Below are positions 7,360 through 14,368 of a DNA stretch of 22,813 nt, in pieces. Made by a program: the position numbers and the translations under genes. Below the pieces are notes generated by a model. It was not told the origin of the DNA and made no database searches. It worked only from the letters and a program-made list of their open reading frames with translations. The stretch is from JBFXAF01 sp050178915 (GTDB lineage: Bacteria; Pseudomonadota; Alphaproteobacteria; Rhizobiales; Rhizobiaceae): positions 1-22,813 of the forward strand of contig JBFXFO010000050.1 of assembly GCA_050178915.1 (NCBI GenBank), read 5' to 3'. The first letter of the stretch is position 1; each line of letters starts with the position of its first letter.

Positions 7360-7401
7360 ATGATCAATCTCTACAAGATTGATAGAGATTGGAACGATCA
7401 T
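7360..7401. repeat. Nested inverted repeat with alternative hairpins
   Basis: CAATCTCTA (7365-7373) and TAGAGATTG (7383-7391) form a perfect 9-bp inverted repeat with a 9-nt spacer. The outer bases ATGAT (7360-7364) and ATCAT (7397-7401) extend it after a 5-nt bulge. The spacer contains AGATTGA (7376-7382), which pairs instead with TCAATCT (7364-7370). There are thus three half-sites of one motif and two exclusive pairings. It is AT-rich against a GC-rich background. It could be a multi-half-site operator or an RNA switch element; the function is unknown. Confidence 0.6.
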
Positions 7402-7440
7402 CGGCAATTCGCAGCTATCGAGCTGATCCTCCCAGGAACG

Positions 7441-7476
7441 GCCCGCCCCGGCCGGATGGCAGTCCCCGGGGCGGGC
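7441..7476. repeat. GC-rich 11-bp perfect hairpin
   Basis: GCCCGCCCCGG (7441-7451) and CCGGGGCGGGC (7466-7476) are perfect complements around a 14-nt loop. No T-run follows on either strand, so it is not a textbook intrinsic terminator. It ends immediately before AGGAGAAGG, the ribosome site of the short frame at 7489. In a rightward transcript it would sit in the 5' leader and could affect translation or mRNA stability. Confidence 0.6.
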
Positions 7477-7488
7477 AGGAGAAGGCAT

Positions 7489-7530
7489 ATGCCGGAATTT
7501 TCTCTCTCAGATGCAAGCACGGAGCGGTGA
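7489..7530 (+). CDS. Possible 13-residue leader peptide
   Basis: ATG at 7489 follows a near-ideal ribosome site (AGGAGAAGG, 7477-7485) and encodes MPEFSLSDASTER, ending with TGA at 7528-7530. That stop overlaps the ATG of the next small frame (TGATG). The combination of hairpin, strong ribosome site, short frame and stop-start overlap is what a translated leader would look like. It has no run of one amino acid that would signal attenuation, so the call is tentative. Confidence 0.3.
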   Translation: MPEFSLSDASTER

Positions 7531-7721
7531 TGCGCAGCCAGCAGCCTCCGGAGCGCCGCCATCATTCGGCGCGCATGAAACATGCTGACCTCTCGTACCG
7601 GGGAAGTGGGGCGCGGGTCCTGTCGCACCGGCATGCTGGCCTGGCCGGTCTGGTGCCGCTGGTGGCCTTCGGCCTTGCGACCCTGTTCGCCGCGGCACTT
7701 GTGGCGGGACTCGTTCCATAA
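7530..7721 (+). CDS. Possible small single-span membrane protein
   Basis: A 63-residue frame, unrecognised. The N-terminal half is basic and histidine-rich (RRHHSAR, SHRHAG). The C-terminus is one hydrophobic stretch of about 26 residues (LAGLVPLVAFGLATLFAAALVAGLVP) that could span the membrane with the basic part in the cytoplasm. Its ATG overlaps the stop of the 13-codon frame, suggesting coupled translation; a second in-frame ATG at 7575 lacks a ribosome site. The stop is 50 bp before the SsuD-like gene. Third-position GC is fairly high, like real genes here, but the high-GC background makes chance frames common. Confidence 0.35.
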   Translation: MRSQQPPERRHHSARMKHADLSYRGSGARVLSHRHAGLAGLVPLVAFGLATLFAAALVAGLVP

Positions 7722-7771
7722 GGGCCAGAAAATCGACGGGTGGGGGATACGGAGCATGAAGGAGCAATGCC

Positions 7772-8710
7772 ATGGCTACGCACTTTGTCTTTGCGCCGAC
7801 ACCCAGCCGGCAAGCCGGAGCGGACGTCCCGTTCTTCTTTGATATCGACCGGGCAGCGGGCACGCTGATCGCGGTCGAGCATGCCGGCTTCGATTCCCTG
7901 CTTGTCGACGATGCGGGTGGCGACCTCGCGAATTTCGACGTGGCGTCACGCCTGACGCAGGCGGTGGCGTCGCTGACACTGCAGCTGTCCCATTCCGCCA
8001 CCAGCATGGACCCGCTCAGCACCGTGCGCAGCCTTTCGATGCTGGCGCGGCACGCACTCGCCGCACCGACGCTGCGCGTGCGGGTGGAGGCTGGCGATGG
8101 CGACCATGTCGAGGCATGGCGGCGCACCGACGAATATCTGCTCTTGCTGAAGCGGCTGTGGCTGAACGACCTTCCGATCGAGCATGAGGGCGCGTTCTAC
8201 CACCTGCGTTCGGCCTTTATCGCCGATAAGGCCGGCCTTGCCGGTGGTGTGCCGCTCTGGCTGTCAGACACCTCTGGAATCGCGCTGGAAGTCAGTGCAC
8301 GCCATGCCGACGTGATCCCACTGCCGGCGGACAGCCCCGATACGCTGCGGCTGCTGATCGAGCGCGTCCGGGGGATCGCGGCGACGAGGGGGCGAACACG
8401 TCCGATCGGATTCGGCGTCACGCTGCGCCTCACCGATGCCGCCGAGGACGACCGCGATCCGGACAGCGTGCTGGAGCGGGTCAGCGCGCTTGTCGATCTC
8501 GGAGTGTCCCACTTCACCGTCACCGGTACGAATGACCCGGAGAGGCTGCGGCGTCTCGGCGATCGGTTGATCGCGCCGCTCAGGAGACGTGACGTGCGCC
8601 GGGCAGATTCCCGTCCGCTCAGGGCGAACCCGGGACCGCTGGCCAATGCCATCGGGCGGAAGAATTTTGCGCGTCCGATCCCGATCGGCGGACGTTTTTC
8701 CAACAAATGA
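7772..8710 (+). CDS. SsuD-like luciferase-family protein, shortened and divergent
   Basis: A 312-residue relative of FMNH2-dependent alkanesulfonate monooxygenases. The most similar part is residues 118-222 (RRTDEYLLLLKRLW, PIEHEGAFYHLRSA, then RPIGFGVTLRL). A later piece, VSALVDLGVSHFTVTG (237-252), matches the end of the SsuD barrel. Compared with SsuD (about 380 residues) some 60 residues between these parts appear missing, covering the mobile-loop insertion. By my alignment, SsuD Arg226 and His228 correspond to Thr217 and Arg219, and Cys54 is not conserved. The last 40 residues are basic and unlike the family. AAGGAG precedes ATG 7772. It heads the cysPTWA operon, 76 nt before cysP, so a sulfur role is likely, but catalysis is doubtful. 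Confidence 0.78.
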   Translation: MATHFVFAPTPSRQAGADVPFFFDIDRAAGTLIAVEHAGFDSLLVDDAGGDLANFDVASRLTQAVASLTLQLSHSATSMDPLSTVRSLSMLARHALAAPTLRVRVEAGDGDHVEAWRRTDEYLLLLKRLWLNDLPIEHEGAFYHLRSAFIADKAGLAGGVPLWLSDTSGIALEVSARHADVIPLPADSPDTLRLLIERVRGIAATRGRTRPIGFGVTLRLTDAAEDDRDPDSVLERVSALVDLGVSHFTVTGTNDPERLRRLGDRLIAPLRRRDVRRADSRPLRANPGPLANAIGRKNFARPIPIGGRFSNK

Positions 8711-8786
8711 CGGCAAGTGCCGGCATCGTGTCTACCGGGCGTCCCGCGCGCGCACTAGATTGACCCGAAATCCCAAGGAGATTCCA

Positions 8787-9767
8787 TTGAAGAAAGTGCT
8801 TCTGCTGGGCGTCGCGATTGCGGCTCTCATGACCGCGCCCGTGCATGCTGCGGACAAGCTGCTCAACGCGTCCTACGATGTCGCGCGCGAGCTGTTCGTG
8901 CAGGTCAACGCGGCGTTCATCGCCAAGAACCCGGGCGTCACCATCGACCAGTCGCATGCCGGCACGTCGAAGCAGGCCCGCGCGATCGTCGAGGGACTCG
9001 AGGCCGACGTGGTGACCTTCAACCAGGTCACCGATATCGACTTCCTCGTGAAGAACGGCTTCGTGTCGGAGGACTGGCAGCAGGACTTCGCCAACAACTC
9101 CTCGCCCTTCTATTCGCTGCCGTCCTTCCTGGTGCGCTCCGGCAACCCGAAGGGCATCAAGGACTGGGGCGATCTGGTGCGCGACGACGTGCAGGTGATC
9201 TTCCCCAACCCGAAGACGTCCGGCAACGCGCGTTACACCTATCTGGCCGCGACCGCCTACGCCAAGGAAGCCTTCGGCGATGACGAGGCGAAGGTCGCCG
9301 AGTTCGTGAAGAAGTTGTTCGACAACGTGCCGGTGTTCGACACAGGCGGCCGCGCGGCCACCACCACCTTCGTCGAGCGCAGCATCGGCGACGTTCTGAT
9401 CACCTTCGAATCCGAGACGCGCGGCATCCGCAAGGAGTTCGGCGAGGACAAGTTCGACGCGGTGGTCCCGTCCGTCAGCCTGCTCGCGGAGTTCCCGGTC
9501 GCCATCGTCGACAAGGTCGTCGACAAGCACGGCTCGCGCGATCTGGCGAAGAGCTACCTCGATTTCCTCTACACGCCGGAAGGCCAGAGGATCCTCGCCG
9601 AGAACGGCAACCGCGTGAACGACGCGGCGGTCGCCGCCGAATTCAAGGACGAGTTCCCGGACGTCCGTCTGGTCACCGTCGAGAACGTGTTCGGCAGCTG
9701 GGCGAAGGTGCAGGAAGAGCATTTTGCGTCGGGCGGCAAGCTGGATCAGCTGTACGGCGACCGTTGA
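8787..9767 (+). CDS. cysP: Sulfate/thiosulfate ABC transporter substrate-binding protein
   Basis: A 326-residue periplasmic binding protein of the Sbp/CysP family. Residues 1-21 form a signal peptide (LKKVLLLGVAIAALMTAPVHA, first residue read as Met) with cleavage expected before ADKLLNASYD. Diagnostic segments are SYDVARELF, DQSHAGTSKQA, NNSSPFYS, FPNPKTSGNARYTYLAA, FDTGGRAATTTF and FGSWAKVQEEHFASGG. These resemble E. coli CysP (thiosulfate) more than Sbp. The start is TTG at 8787, chosen because AAGGAG lies 6 nt upstream and the reading gives a proper signal peptide; no ATG is well placed. It is the first transporter gene of the operon. A strong hairpin follows it (9790-9819). Confidence 0.95.
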   Translation: MKKVLLLGVAIAALMTAPVHAADKLLNASYDVARELFVQVNAAFIAKNPGVTIDQSHAGTSKQARAIVEGLEADVVTFNQVTDIDFLVKNGFVSEDWQQDFANNSSPFYSLPSFLVRSGNPKGIKDWGDLVRDDVQVIFPNPKTSGNARYTYLAATAYAKEAFGDDEAKVAEFVKKLFDNVPVFDTGGRAATTTFVERSIGDVLITFESETRGIRKEFGEDKFDAVVPSVSLLAEFPVAIVDKVVDKHGSRDLAKSYLDFLYTPEGQRILAENGNRVNDAAVAAEFKDEFPDVRLVTVENVFGSWAKVQEEHFASGGKLDQLYGDR

Positions 9768-9789
9768 CGCAGTCGGGTCTTTCGTCTTG

Positions 9790-9819
9790 ATGGCCGGCGG
9801 GCGGCAGTCCGCCGGCCAT
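9790..9819 (+). terminator. Hairpin after cysP (attenuator or mRNA stabiliser)
   Basis: ATGGCCGGCGG (9790-9800) pairs perfectly with CCGCCGGCCAT (9809-9819) around an 8-nt loop, 22 nt after the cysP stop. AGCATTTTGC follows, giving only a four-T run, so termination would be partial. Hairpins in this position commonly let the binding protein be made in excess over the permease subunits; that role is inferred here. Confidence 0.65.
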
Positions 9820-9845
9820 AGCATTTTGCAGGAATCGCGTTTCGC

Positions 9846-9890
9846 ATGAATTCGGCCCGCCATCCCGACGCAGCACGGACCGCCGGCTGA
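9846..9890 (+). CDS. Possible 14-residue leader frame coupled to cysT
   Basis: An ATG at 9846 opens a 14-codon frame (MNSARHPDAARTAG) whose TGA (9888-9890) overlaps the cysT ATG as TGATG. cysT has no ribosome site of its own that I can see, while AGGA at 9830-9833 lies upstream of this frame. Coupling through a short frame would explain cysT translation. The evidence is positional only. Confidence 0.25.
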   Translation: MNSARHPDAARTAG

Positions 9891-10711
9891 TGCGCCGCCG
9901 CGTCCTGCCGGGACTTCCGCTGTCGCTCGGCGTCACGCTGCTCTATGTCAGCCTGATTGTCGCGCTGCCGCTGATTGCGCTGGTGGTGAAGGCCGCGAGC
10001 CTCGGGCCGGAGGAATACTGGCGCATCGTGTCGTCGGGCCGCGCGCTGGCGAGCTATCGCGTCACGCTCCTGTCTGCGGCGGCCGCGACGGCGTTCAACC
10101 TCGTCTTCGGCTTCGCGCTGGCGTGGGTGCTGGTGCGCTACCGATTCCCCGGCAGGCGGCTGCTCGACGGCATCGTCGACCTTCCCTTCGCGCTGCCGAC
10201 TGCCGTTGCCGGCATCGCGCTCACCGCGCTGTTCGCACCCAGCGGCTGGTTCGGCAGCCTGCTCGGCGAGGCCAACATCACCGTGGCGTACACGCCGATC
10301 GGCATCATGGTGGCGATGTGCTTCACCAGCCTGCCGTTCATCGTGCGCACCGTTCAGCCGGTGCTGGAAGATCTCGATCCGGCGCTGGAAGAGGCGGCGC
10401 AGTCGCTGGGCGGCTCCGACCGCGCCATCTTCTGGCGCGTGATCATGCCGCTGCTCGTGCCGGCGCTGCTGGCCGGCCTGTCGCTGTCGTTCGCGCGCTG
10501 TCTCGGCGAGTTCGGCGCGATCATCTTCATCGCCGGCAACCAGCCGTTCGAGACGGAGATCACCGCGCTCCTGATCTTCATACGGCTGGAGGAATACGAT
10601 TATCAGGCAGCGGCCGCGATCGCCTCGGTGCTGCTGCTGGCGGCGCTGGCGATGCTCACCGTCACCAGCCTGCTGCAGGCACGCGCCCTGCGCTACACGG
10701 TGCGCGCCTGA
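9890..10711 (+). CDS. cysT: Sulfate/thiosulfate ABC transporter permease CysT (CysU)
   Basis: A 273-residue inner-membrane permease with about six hydrophobic spans, the first near residues 14-34. The cytoplasmic EAA loop that contacts the ATPase is EEAAQSLGGSDRAIFWRVIMP (167-187). Segments such as PGRRLLDGIVDLPFALPTAVAGIALTALF and CLGEFGAIIFIAGN are typical of CysT. The ATG at 9890 has no obvious ribosome site and is overlapped by the stop of a short upstream frame. The gene ends at 10711, where its TGA overlaps the cysW ATG. With CysW it forms the membrane channel of the importer. Confidence 0.95.
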   Translation: MRRRVLPGLPLSLGVTLLYVSLIVALPLIALVVKAASLGPEEYWRIVSSGRALASYRVTLLSAAAATAFNLVFGFALAWVLVRYRFPGRRLLDGIVDLPFALPTAVAGIALTALFAPSGWFGSLLGEANITVAYTPIGIMVAMCFTSLPFIVRTVQPVLEDLDPALEEAAQSLGGSDRAIFWRVIMPLLVPALLAGLSLSFARCLGEFGAIIFIAGNQPFETEITALLIFIRLEEYDYQAAAAIASVLLLAALAMLTVTSLLQARALRYTVRA

Positions 10712-11586
10712 TGCTGGAGCGACGCAGCAAACCGCCGCGCGTCGGCGACACGCCGGAGATCAGGTACGGCCTCATCGCGGTCGTTCTGCTGGTCAGCGGG
10801 CTGGTCATCCTGGCGCCGCTTGTCGTGATCTTCGCGCAGGCCTTTTCGCTGGGCGTGAGCGCCTTCGTCGACACGATCGCGCATCCCGACACGCGCCACG
10901 CCATCTATCTCACCGTCATCACGGCGCTGATCACGGTGCCGATCAACACGCTGTTCGGCGTCGCCGCAGCATGGGCGATCACCAAGTTCGACTTTCCCGG
11001 CCGGCGTGCGCTGCTCGTCATCATCGAGATCCCGTTCTCGATCTCGCCCATCGTGGCGGGCGTCGCCTATCTGTTCGTCTACGGACTGCAGGGGCTGCTC
11101 GGCCCGCTGCTGGATGCTTGGGACATGAAGATCCTGTTCGCATTGCCCGGCATCGTGCTCGCCTCAATGTTCGTCACGGCGCCCTTCGTGGCGCGCGAAC
11201 TGATCCCGCTGATGCAGGCGCAGGGCAGGGACCTCGAGGAGGCCTCCACGTCGCTCGGCGCGTCCGGCTGGCAGACCTTCTTCTTCGTCACGCTGCCCAA
11301 CATTCGCTGGGCGATGCTCTACGGCGTCGTGCTCTGCAACGCGCGCGTGATGGGCGAGTTCGGGGCCGTATCGGTGGTCTCGGGCAACATTCGCGGGCAG
11401 ACCAACACGCTGCCCCTGCATATCGAACTCTTGTACCACGACTACCAGAGCGCTGGCGCCTTTGCGGCGGCCACCATCCTCACGCTGCTGGCCATCGTTA
11501 CCATTCTTGCCAAGCTGCTGCTGGAGCGGCGCGGCGCCGGCCGTGCCGGGCGCACCGGGCAAGCGTCTGCGGAAGTGAAACCATGA
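10711..11586 (+). CDS. cysW: Sulfate/thiosulfate ABC transporter permease CysW
   Basis: A 291-residue inner-membrane permease, partner of CysT. The EAA loop reads EEASTSLGASGWQTFFFVTLP and the segment RVMGEFGAVSVVSGNIRGQTNTLPLHIELLYHDY near the C-terminus is characteristic of CysW. About six membrane spans are expected, the first at roughly 20-43 (LIAVVLLVSGLVILAPLVVIF). The frame is open upstream to 10123, but ATG 10711 overlaps the cysT stop (TGATG) and gives the normal family length, so it is the start. Its stop overlaps the cysA ATG (ATGA), so cysT, cysW and cysA are translationally coupled. Confidence 0.96.
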   Translation: MLERRSKPPRVGDTPEIRYGLIAVVLLVSGLVILAPLVVIFAQAFSLGVSAFVDTIAHPDTRHAIYLTVITALITVPINTLFGVAAAWAITKFDFPGRRALLVIIEIPFSISPIVAGVAYLFVYGLQGLLGPLLDAWDMKILFALPGIVLASMFVTAPFVARELIPLMQAQGRDLEEASTSLGASGWQTFFFVTLPNIRWAMLYGVVLCNARVMGEFGAVSVVSGNIRGQTNTLPLHIELLYHDYQSAGAFAAATILTLLAIVTILAKLLLERRGAGRAGRTGQASAEVKP

Positions 11587-12605
11587 AGATCAGGCTCGAC
11601 GGCGTCACCAAGGCTTTCGACGGCTTTCGCGCCGTCAACGACGTGTCGCTCGACATCGAAAGCGGCGAACTGGTCGCGCTGCTCGGCCCGTCGGGCTCGG
11701 GCAAGACGACGATCCTGCGCATGGTCGCCGGTCTCGAATACGCCGATGGCGGCGCCATCCACTTCGGCGACGTCGATGCCACGGACATCCCGGTGCGCGA
11801 CCGTGGCGTCGGCTTCGTTTTCCAGCACTACGCGCTGTTCCCGCAGATGACGGTGGCCGAAAACATCGCCTTCGGCATGCAGGTTTCCAGGACCCGCCGC
11901 AGCCGCGAGGAAATCGATGCGCGCGTCAATGAGCTGCTGAGCTTCGTACGGCTCGACGGGCTCGGCCGGCGCTTCCCGAACCAGATCTCCGGCGGTCAGC
12001 GGCAGCGCGTGGCGCTCGCCCGCGCGCTCGCCGTGGATCCGAAGGTGCTGCTGCTCGACGAGCCGTTCGGTGCGCTCGACGCCAATGTCCGCCGCGACCT
12101 GCGCCGCTGGCTGCGCGAGGTGCACAACAAACTCGGCATCACCACCCTGTTCGTCACCCACGATCAGGAGGAGGCGCTCGACCTTGCCGACCGCGTGGTC
12201 ATCCTCGACGCTGGCCGGATCGTGCAGCAGGGCACGCCGTTGGAGGTGACGCGCAGTCCCAACTCGGCCTTCGTGGTGCGTTTCCTCGGCGATGCCAACC
12301 GCATCGAAGCGACAGCCGCGGGCGGCACGGCACGTGTGGCCGATGTCGCCGTTCCTGCCCCCGGCGTGCGCGACGGCCGCGTGGAGATGTTCGCCCGGCC
12401 ATCCGATTTCGAATGGTCCCCGCAGGCTCCTGGCATCCCGGTCAGCGTTGCCCGCGTCATCGACCGTCCCGACATGCGGCGCGTACTCGCCGCCACCGCG
12501 GATGGCGGTTCCATCGAACTCGACGTCGAGCCCGAGATCGAAGTCCGGGCGGGCGACGCCGGCTTTGTGCGCATCAAGCGCGCCAACGTCTTTCCGCTGG
12601 ACTAG
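11583..12605 (+). CDS. cysA: Sulfate/thiosulfate ABC transporter ATP-binding protein CysA
   Basis: A 340-residue ABC ATPase that powers the CysTW importer. It has Walker A GPSGSGKT (35-42), Q-loop Gln81, signature SGGQRQR (136-142), Walker B LLLDE (156-160), D-loop ALDA and H-loop His193 (VTHDQEEA). A C-terminal regulatory domain of about 100 residues (from about 240) has an OB/TOBE-like pattern and ends with RIKRANVFPLD, usual for CysA. It is the last gene of the transporter operon; ATG 11583 overlaps the cysW stop by 4 nt. All catalytic motifs are intact. Confidence 0.97.
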   Translation: MKIRLDGVTKAFDGFRAVNDVSLDIESGELVALLGPSGSGKTTILRMVAGLEYADGGAIHFGDVDATDIPVRDRGVGFVFQHYALFPQMTVAENIAFGMQVSRTRRSREEIDARVNELLSFVRLDGLGRRFPNQISGGQRQRVALARALAVDPKVLLLDEPFGALDANVRRDLRRWLREVHNKLGITTLFVTHDQEEALDLADRVVILDAGRIVQQGTPLEVTRSPNSAFVVRFLGDANRIEATAAGGTARVADVAVPAPGVRDGRVEMFARPSDFEWSPQAPGIPVSVARVIDRPDMRRVLAATADGGSIELDVEPEIEVRAGDAGFVRIKRANVFPLD

Positions 12606-12694
12606 CGGTTTCGCATCGCCCAACCGTTTCCGCTGCAACTTGCCGCCGGAAGGGCGCTGGCCTACACCCGCATGGTGAGGCGGGACGAGGCGTG

Positions 12695-13768
12695 ATGCGC
12701 GTATTCTGTCGGTTGGTCGCCGTGACGCTCCTGGCCTTCGGCCTTTCCGGCTGCGTCGGCGTCTCCTGGTATGCGCAATCGCTGAGCGGCCATGTGAGGA
12801 TCATGACCTCGCGCAAGGATGTCGCGCGGCTGATCGCCAATCCCGCCACGCCGGAGGCGCTGCGCGACCGCATGAAGACAGCGAGCGCGATGCGGCAGTT
12901 CGCGATCGACGAACTGGCGCTGCCGGACAACCGCAGCTACCGCAGCTATGTCGATGTCGGCCCCGAGGCGGTCACATGGGCGGTCTTCGCTGCGCCGGAG
13001 TTTTCGCTTGCTCCCCACCCATGGTGTTTCCCGATCTATGGCTGCGTTCCCTACAAGGGGTACTTTTCCAAAGACAAGGCGCTCAAGGTGGCGCGCGAAG
13101 CCGGGGCACAGGGCATGGACGTGCACGTCTCGGCGATCACCGCCTATTCGACGCTCGGCTGGTCGAGCGATCCCCTGCTCAGCACCATGCTTGCCGGTGA
13201 CGACACCTATCTGGCCGGGCTGATCTTCCACGAACTCGCGCACCAGCGCGTCTACATCAACGACGATTCACCGTTCAACGAGGCCTTCGCCGTCGCGGTC
13301 GAGACGACCGGCGTGCGCAAATGGCTGCGTGCCGCCGGCAACGATGCCGGCATCCGCGCCTATGAAGCCGACCGGAAACGCCGCGCGGAATTCAACGCGC
13401 TGGTGGCCCGGACGCGCGATGAACTCGGGCGCGTCTATGCGGGCTCCGGGACGGTCGAACAGAAGCGCGCGGCCAAGGCGGCGACGATCGAGACGCTGCG
13501 GGCGCGCTATCGCAGGATGCGCGATGGCCGCTGGGGCGGGTATCGCGGCTACGATGCGTGGTTCGACGCCCCGATCAACAATGCCAAGCTTGCCGTCGTG
13601 TCGGTCTACAGCGACCAGGTGACCGCCTTCATCCGCCTGTTCGATCGCTGCCACGGCGACTATCCGCGCTTCTACGAAGCGGTGAAGCAGCTCGGCGCGC
13701 TGCCGAAGGACCGTCGCGCCGATGCGCTGGCGAAAGCGCCCGCCTGCGGGAGCGCCGGCCACAGCTGA
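12695..13768 (+). CDS. Lipoprotein zinc aminopeptidase (PF10023-type putative aminopeptidase)
   Basis: A 357-residue predicted lipoprotein. The signal peptide ends in the lipobox LSGC with Cys20 as the lipid-modified residue, so it is anchored to a membrane on the periplasmic side. The zinc-peptidase motif HELAHQ is at 179-184; Glu196 in NEAFA is the likely third zinc ligand, 16 residues after Glu180. The C-terminal half is helical and basic (RKRRAEFNALV, KRAAKAATIETLRARYRRM). It matches the putative aminopeptidase family of proteobacteria. ATG 12695 gives a proper signal peptide; frame openness further upstream is not coding. It lies 89 bp after cysA on the same strand and may have its own promoter. 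It has no evident link to sulfur uptake. Confidence 0.88.
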   Translation: MRVFCRLVAVTLLAFGLSGCVGVSWYAQSLSGHVRIMTSRKDVARLIANPATPEALRDRMKTASAMRQFAIDELALPDNRSYRSYVDVGPEAVTWAVFAAPEFSLAPHPWCFPIYGCVPYKGYFSKDKALKVAREAGAQGMDVHVSAITAYSTLGWSSDPLLSTMLAGDDTYLAGLIFHELAHQRVYINDDSPFNEAFAVAVETTGVRKWLRAAGNDAGIRAYEADRKRRAEFNALVARTRDELGRVYAGSGTVEQKRAAKAATIETLRARYRRMRDGRWGGYRGYDAWFDAPINNAKLAVVSVYSDQVTAFIRLFDRCHGDYPRFYEAVKQLGALPKDRRADALAKAPACGSAGHS

Positions 13769-13781
13769 CGCCGTGATGACC

Positions 13782-13807
13782 GAGGCTCAGGCGCGGCCTG
13801 CCGCCTC
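13782..13807. terminator. Possible bidirectional stem-loop between convergent genes
   Basis: GAGGC (13782-13786) and AGGC (13789-13792) pair with GCCT (13796-13799) and GCCTC (13803-13807), forming a bulged stem with a 3-nt loop. It lies between the convergent aminopeptidase and GAF-protein stops (13768 and 13813). No T-run follows, so the terminator call is weak. Confidence 0.3.
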
Positions 13808-13812
13808 AGCCG

Positions 13813-14334
13813 TCAACCGGCCGCGCCAGCGCGCTGGGCGGCATTCTGGTTGGCGAGGATGCCGATCAGCACGGGCAGGCGCATGTCCTTGCAGGCCTGT
13901 ATGCGCGCAGTGTCGAAATTGCCGGAGATGCCGAGACAATTGAGCGTGCCGATCACGCGGCCGAAATAGATCAACGGCACGTTGACCAGCGACCCGCAGC
14001 CGATCGACCGGATCACCTCGTGATCGGCCATCGTCTCAGTCAGCGACTCGTAGTCGTTGGCGACGTAGACATCGAAGTTCTTCATCACCGTATCCGCCCA
14101 GTGCGTGTTGTTGGCGGGCTTGCGGCCGGACACCGGATAGATCTCCGGCATGGTGGAGAAGAGGCGCTCGTAGGAGAGGTCTTCGGGATCGACCGCGGTG
14201 ACGGTCACCAGCTTTGCGCGGGCGTCTTCCTGCAGCCTCTCGGCAACGAGCTGGAAGATGTCGGCGCTGGTCGCCTCCGGACGCGCCAGGAGGTCGGCGA
14301 AGTCGTCCGCGTTGCCGGTGGTGGCCGTGGTCAT
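13813..14334 (-). CDS. GAF-domain-containing protein
   Basis: A 173-residue protein with a single GAF-like domain (about residues 30-160). Typical elements are TVTAVDPEDLSYERLFS, the mid segment VMKNFDVYVANDYESL, and GCGSLVNVPLIYFGRVIGTLNCLG, where the strand-turn-strand core of GAF domains is clear. It has no output domain, so it may bind a small molecule or act as a stand-alone enzyme or sensor. The start is ATG 14334, with GGGAAG about 7 nt upstream; the frame is open further upstream only across the permease gene. It is the last gene of the leftward operon, 34 nt after the permease. Operon membership suggests it senses or processes the transported compound. Confidence 0.85.
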   Translation of the reverse strand: MTTATTGNADDFADLLARPEATSADIFQLVAERLQEDARAKLVTVTAVDPEDLSYERLFSTMPEIYPVSGRKPANNTHWADTVMKNFDVYVANDYESLTETMADHEVIRSIGCGSLVNVPLIYFGRVIGTLNCLGISGNFDTARIQACKDMRLPVLIGILANQNAAQRAGAAG

Positions 14335-14368
14335 GGTTTCTTCCCGTTTCCGATTCTTGTTTTGTGGC

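Larger units (their letters stand above)
7187..7771. other. 585-bp divergent intergenic region
   Basis: The largest space in the window without a firm gene. It lies between the leftward dehydrogenase trio and the rightward sulfur operon. From left to right it holds operator 3 (7249-7262), a nested inverted repeat (7360-7401), an 11-bp GC hairpin (7441-7476), a 13-codon open frame with a strong ribosome site (7489-7530) and a 63-codon frame with one hydrophobic segment (7530-7721). Nothing convincing was seen at 7263-7359. Confidence 0.75.

Noticed and set aside
7441..7476. Intrinsic terminator
   Set aside because: The stem is strong, but no T-run follows on either strand and no gene ends just before it, so it is listed as a hairpin only.
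8521..8530. CACCGGTACG as a fourth LacI operator
   Set aside because: Shares only the ACCGGTA core, lacks the outer arms and lies inside the SsuD-like coding region.
8619..9863. A 414-residue minus-strand frame opposite cysP
   Set aside because: Shadow of cysP, which has a signal peptide and full family match; the antisense peptide has no recognisable feature.
11442..12638. A 398-residue minus-strand frame opposite cysA
   Set aside because: Antisense to an intact ABC ATPase gene with all motifs; no start signal or operon fit.
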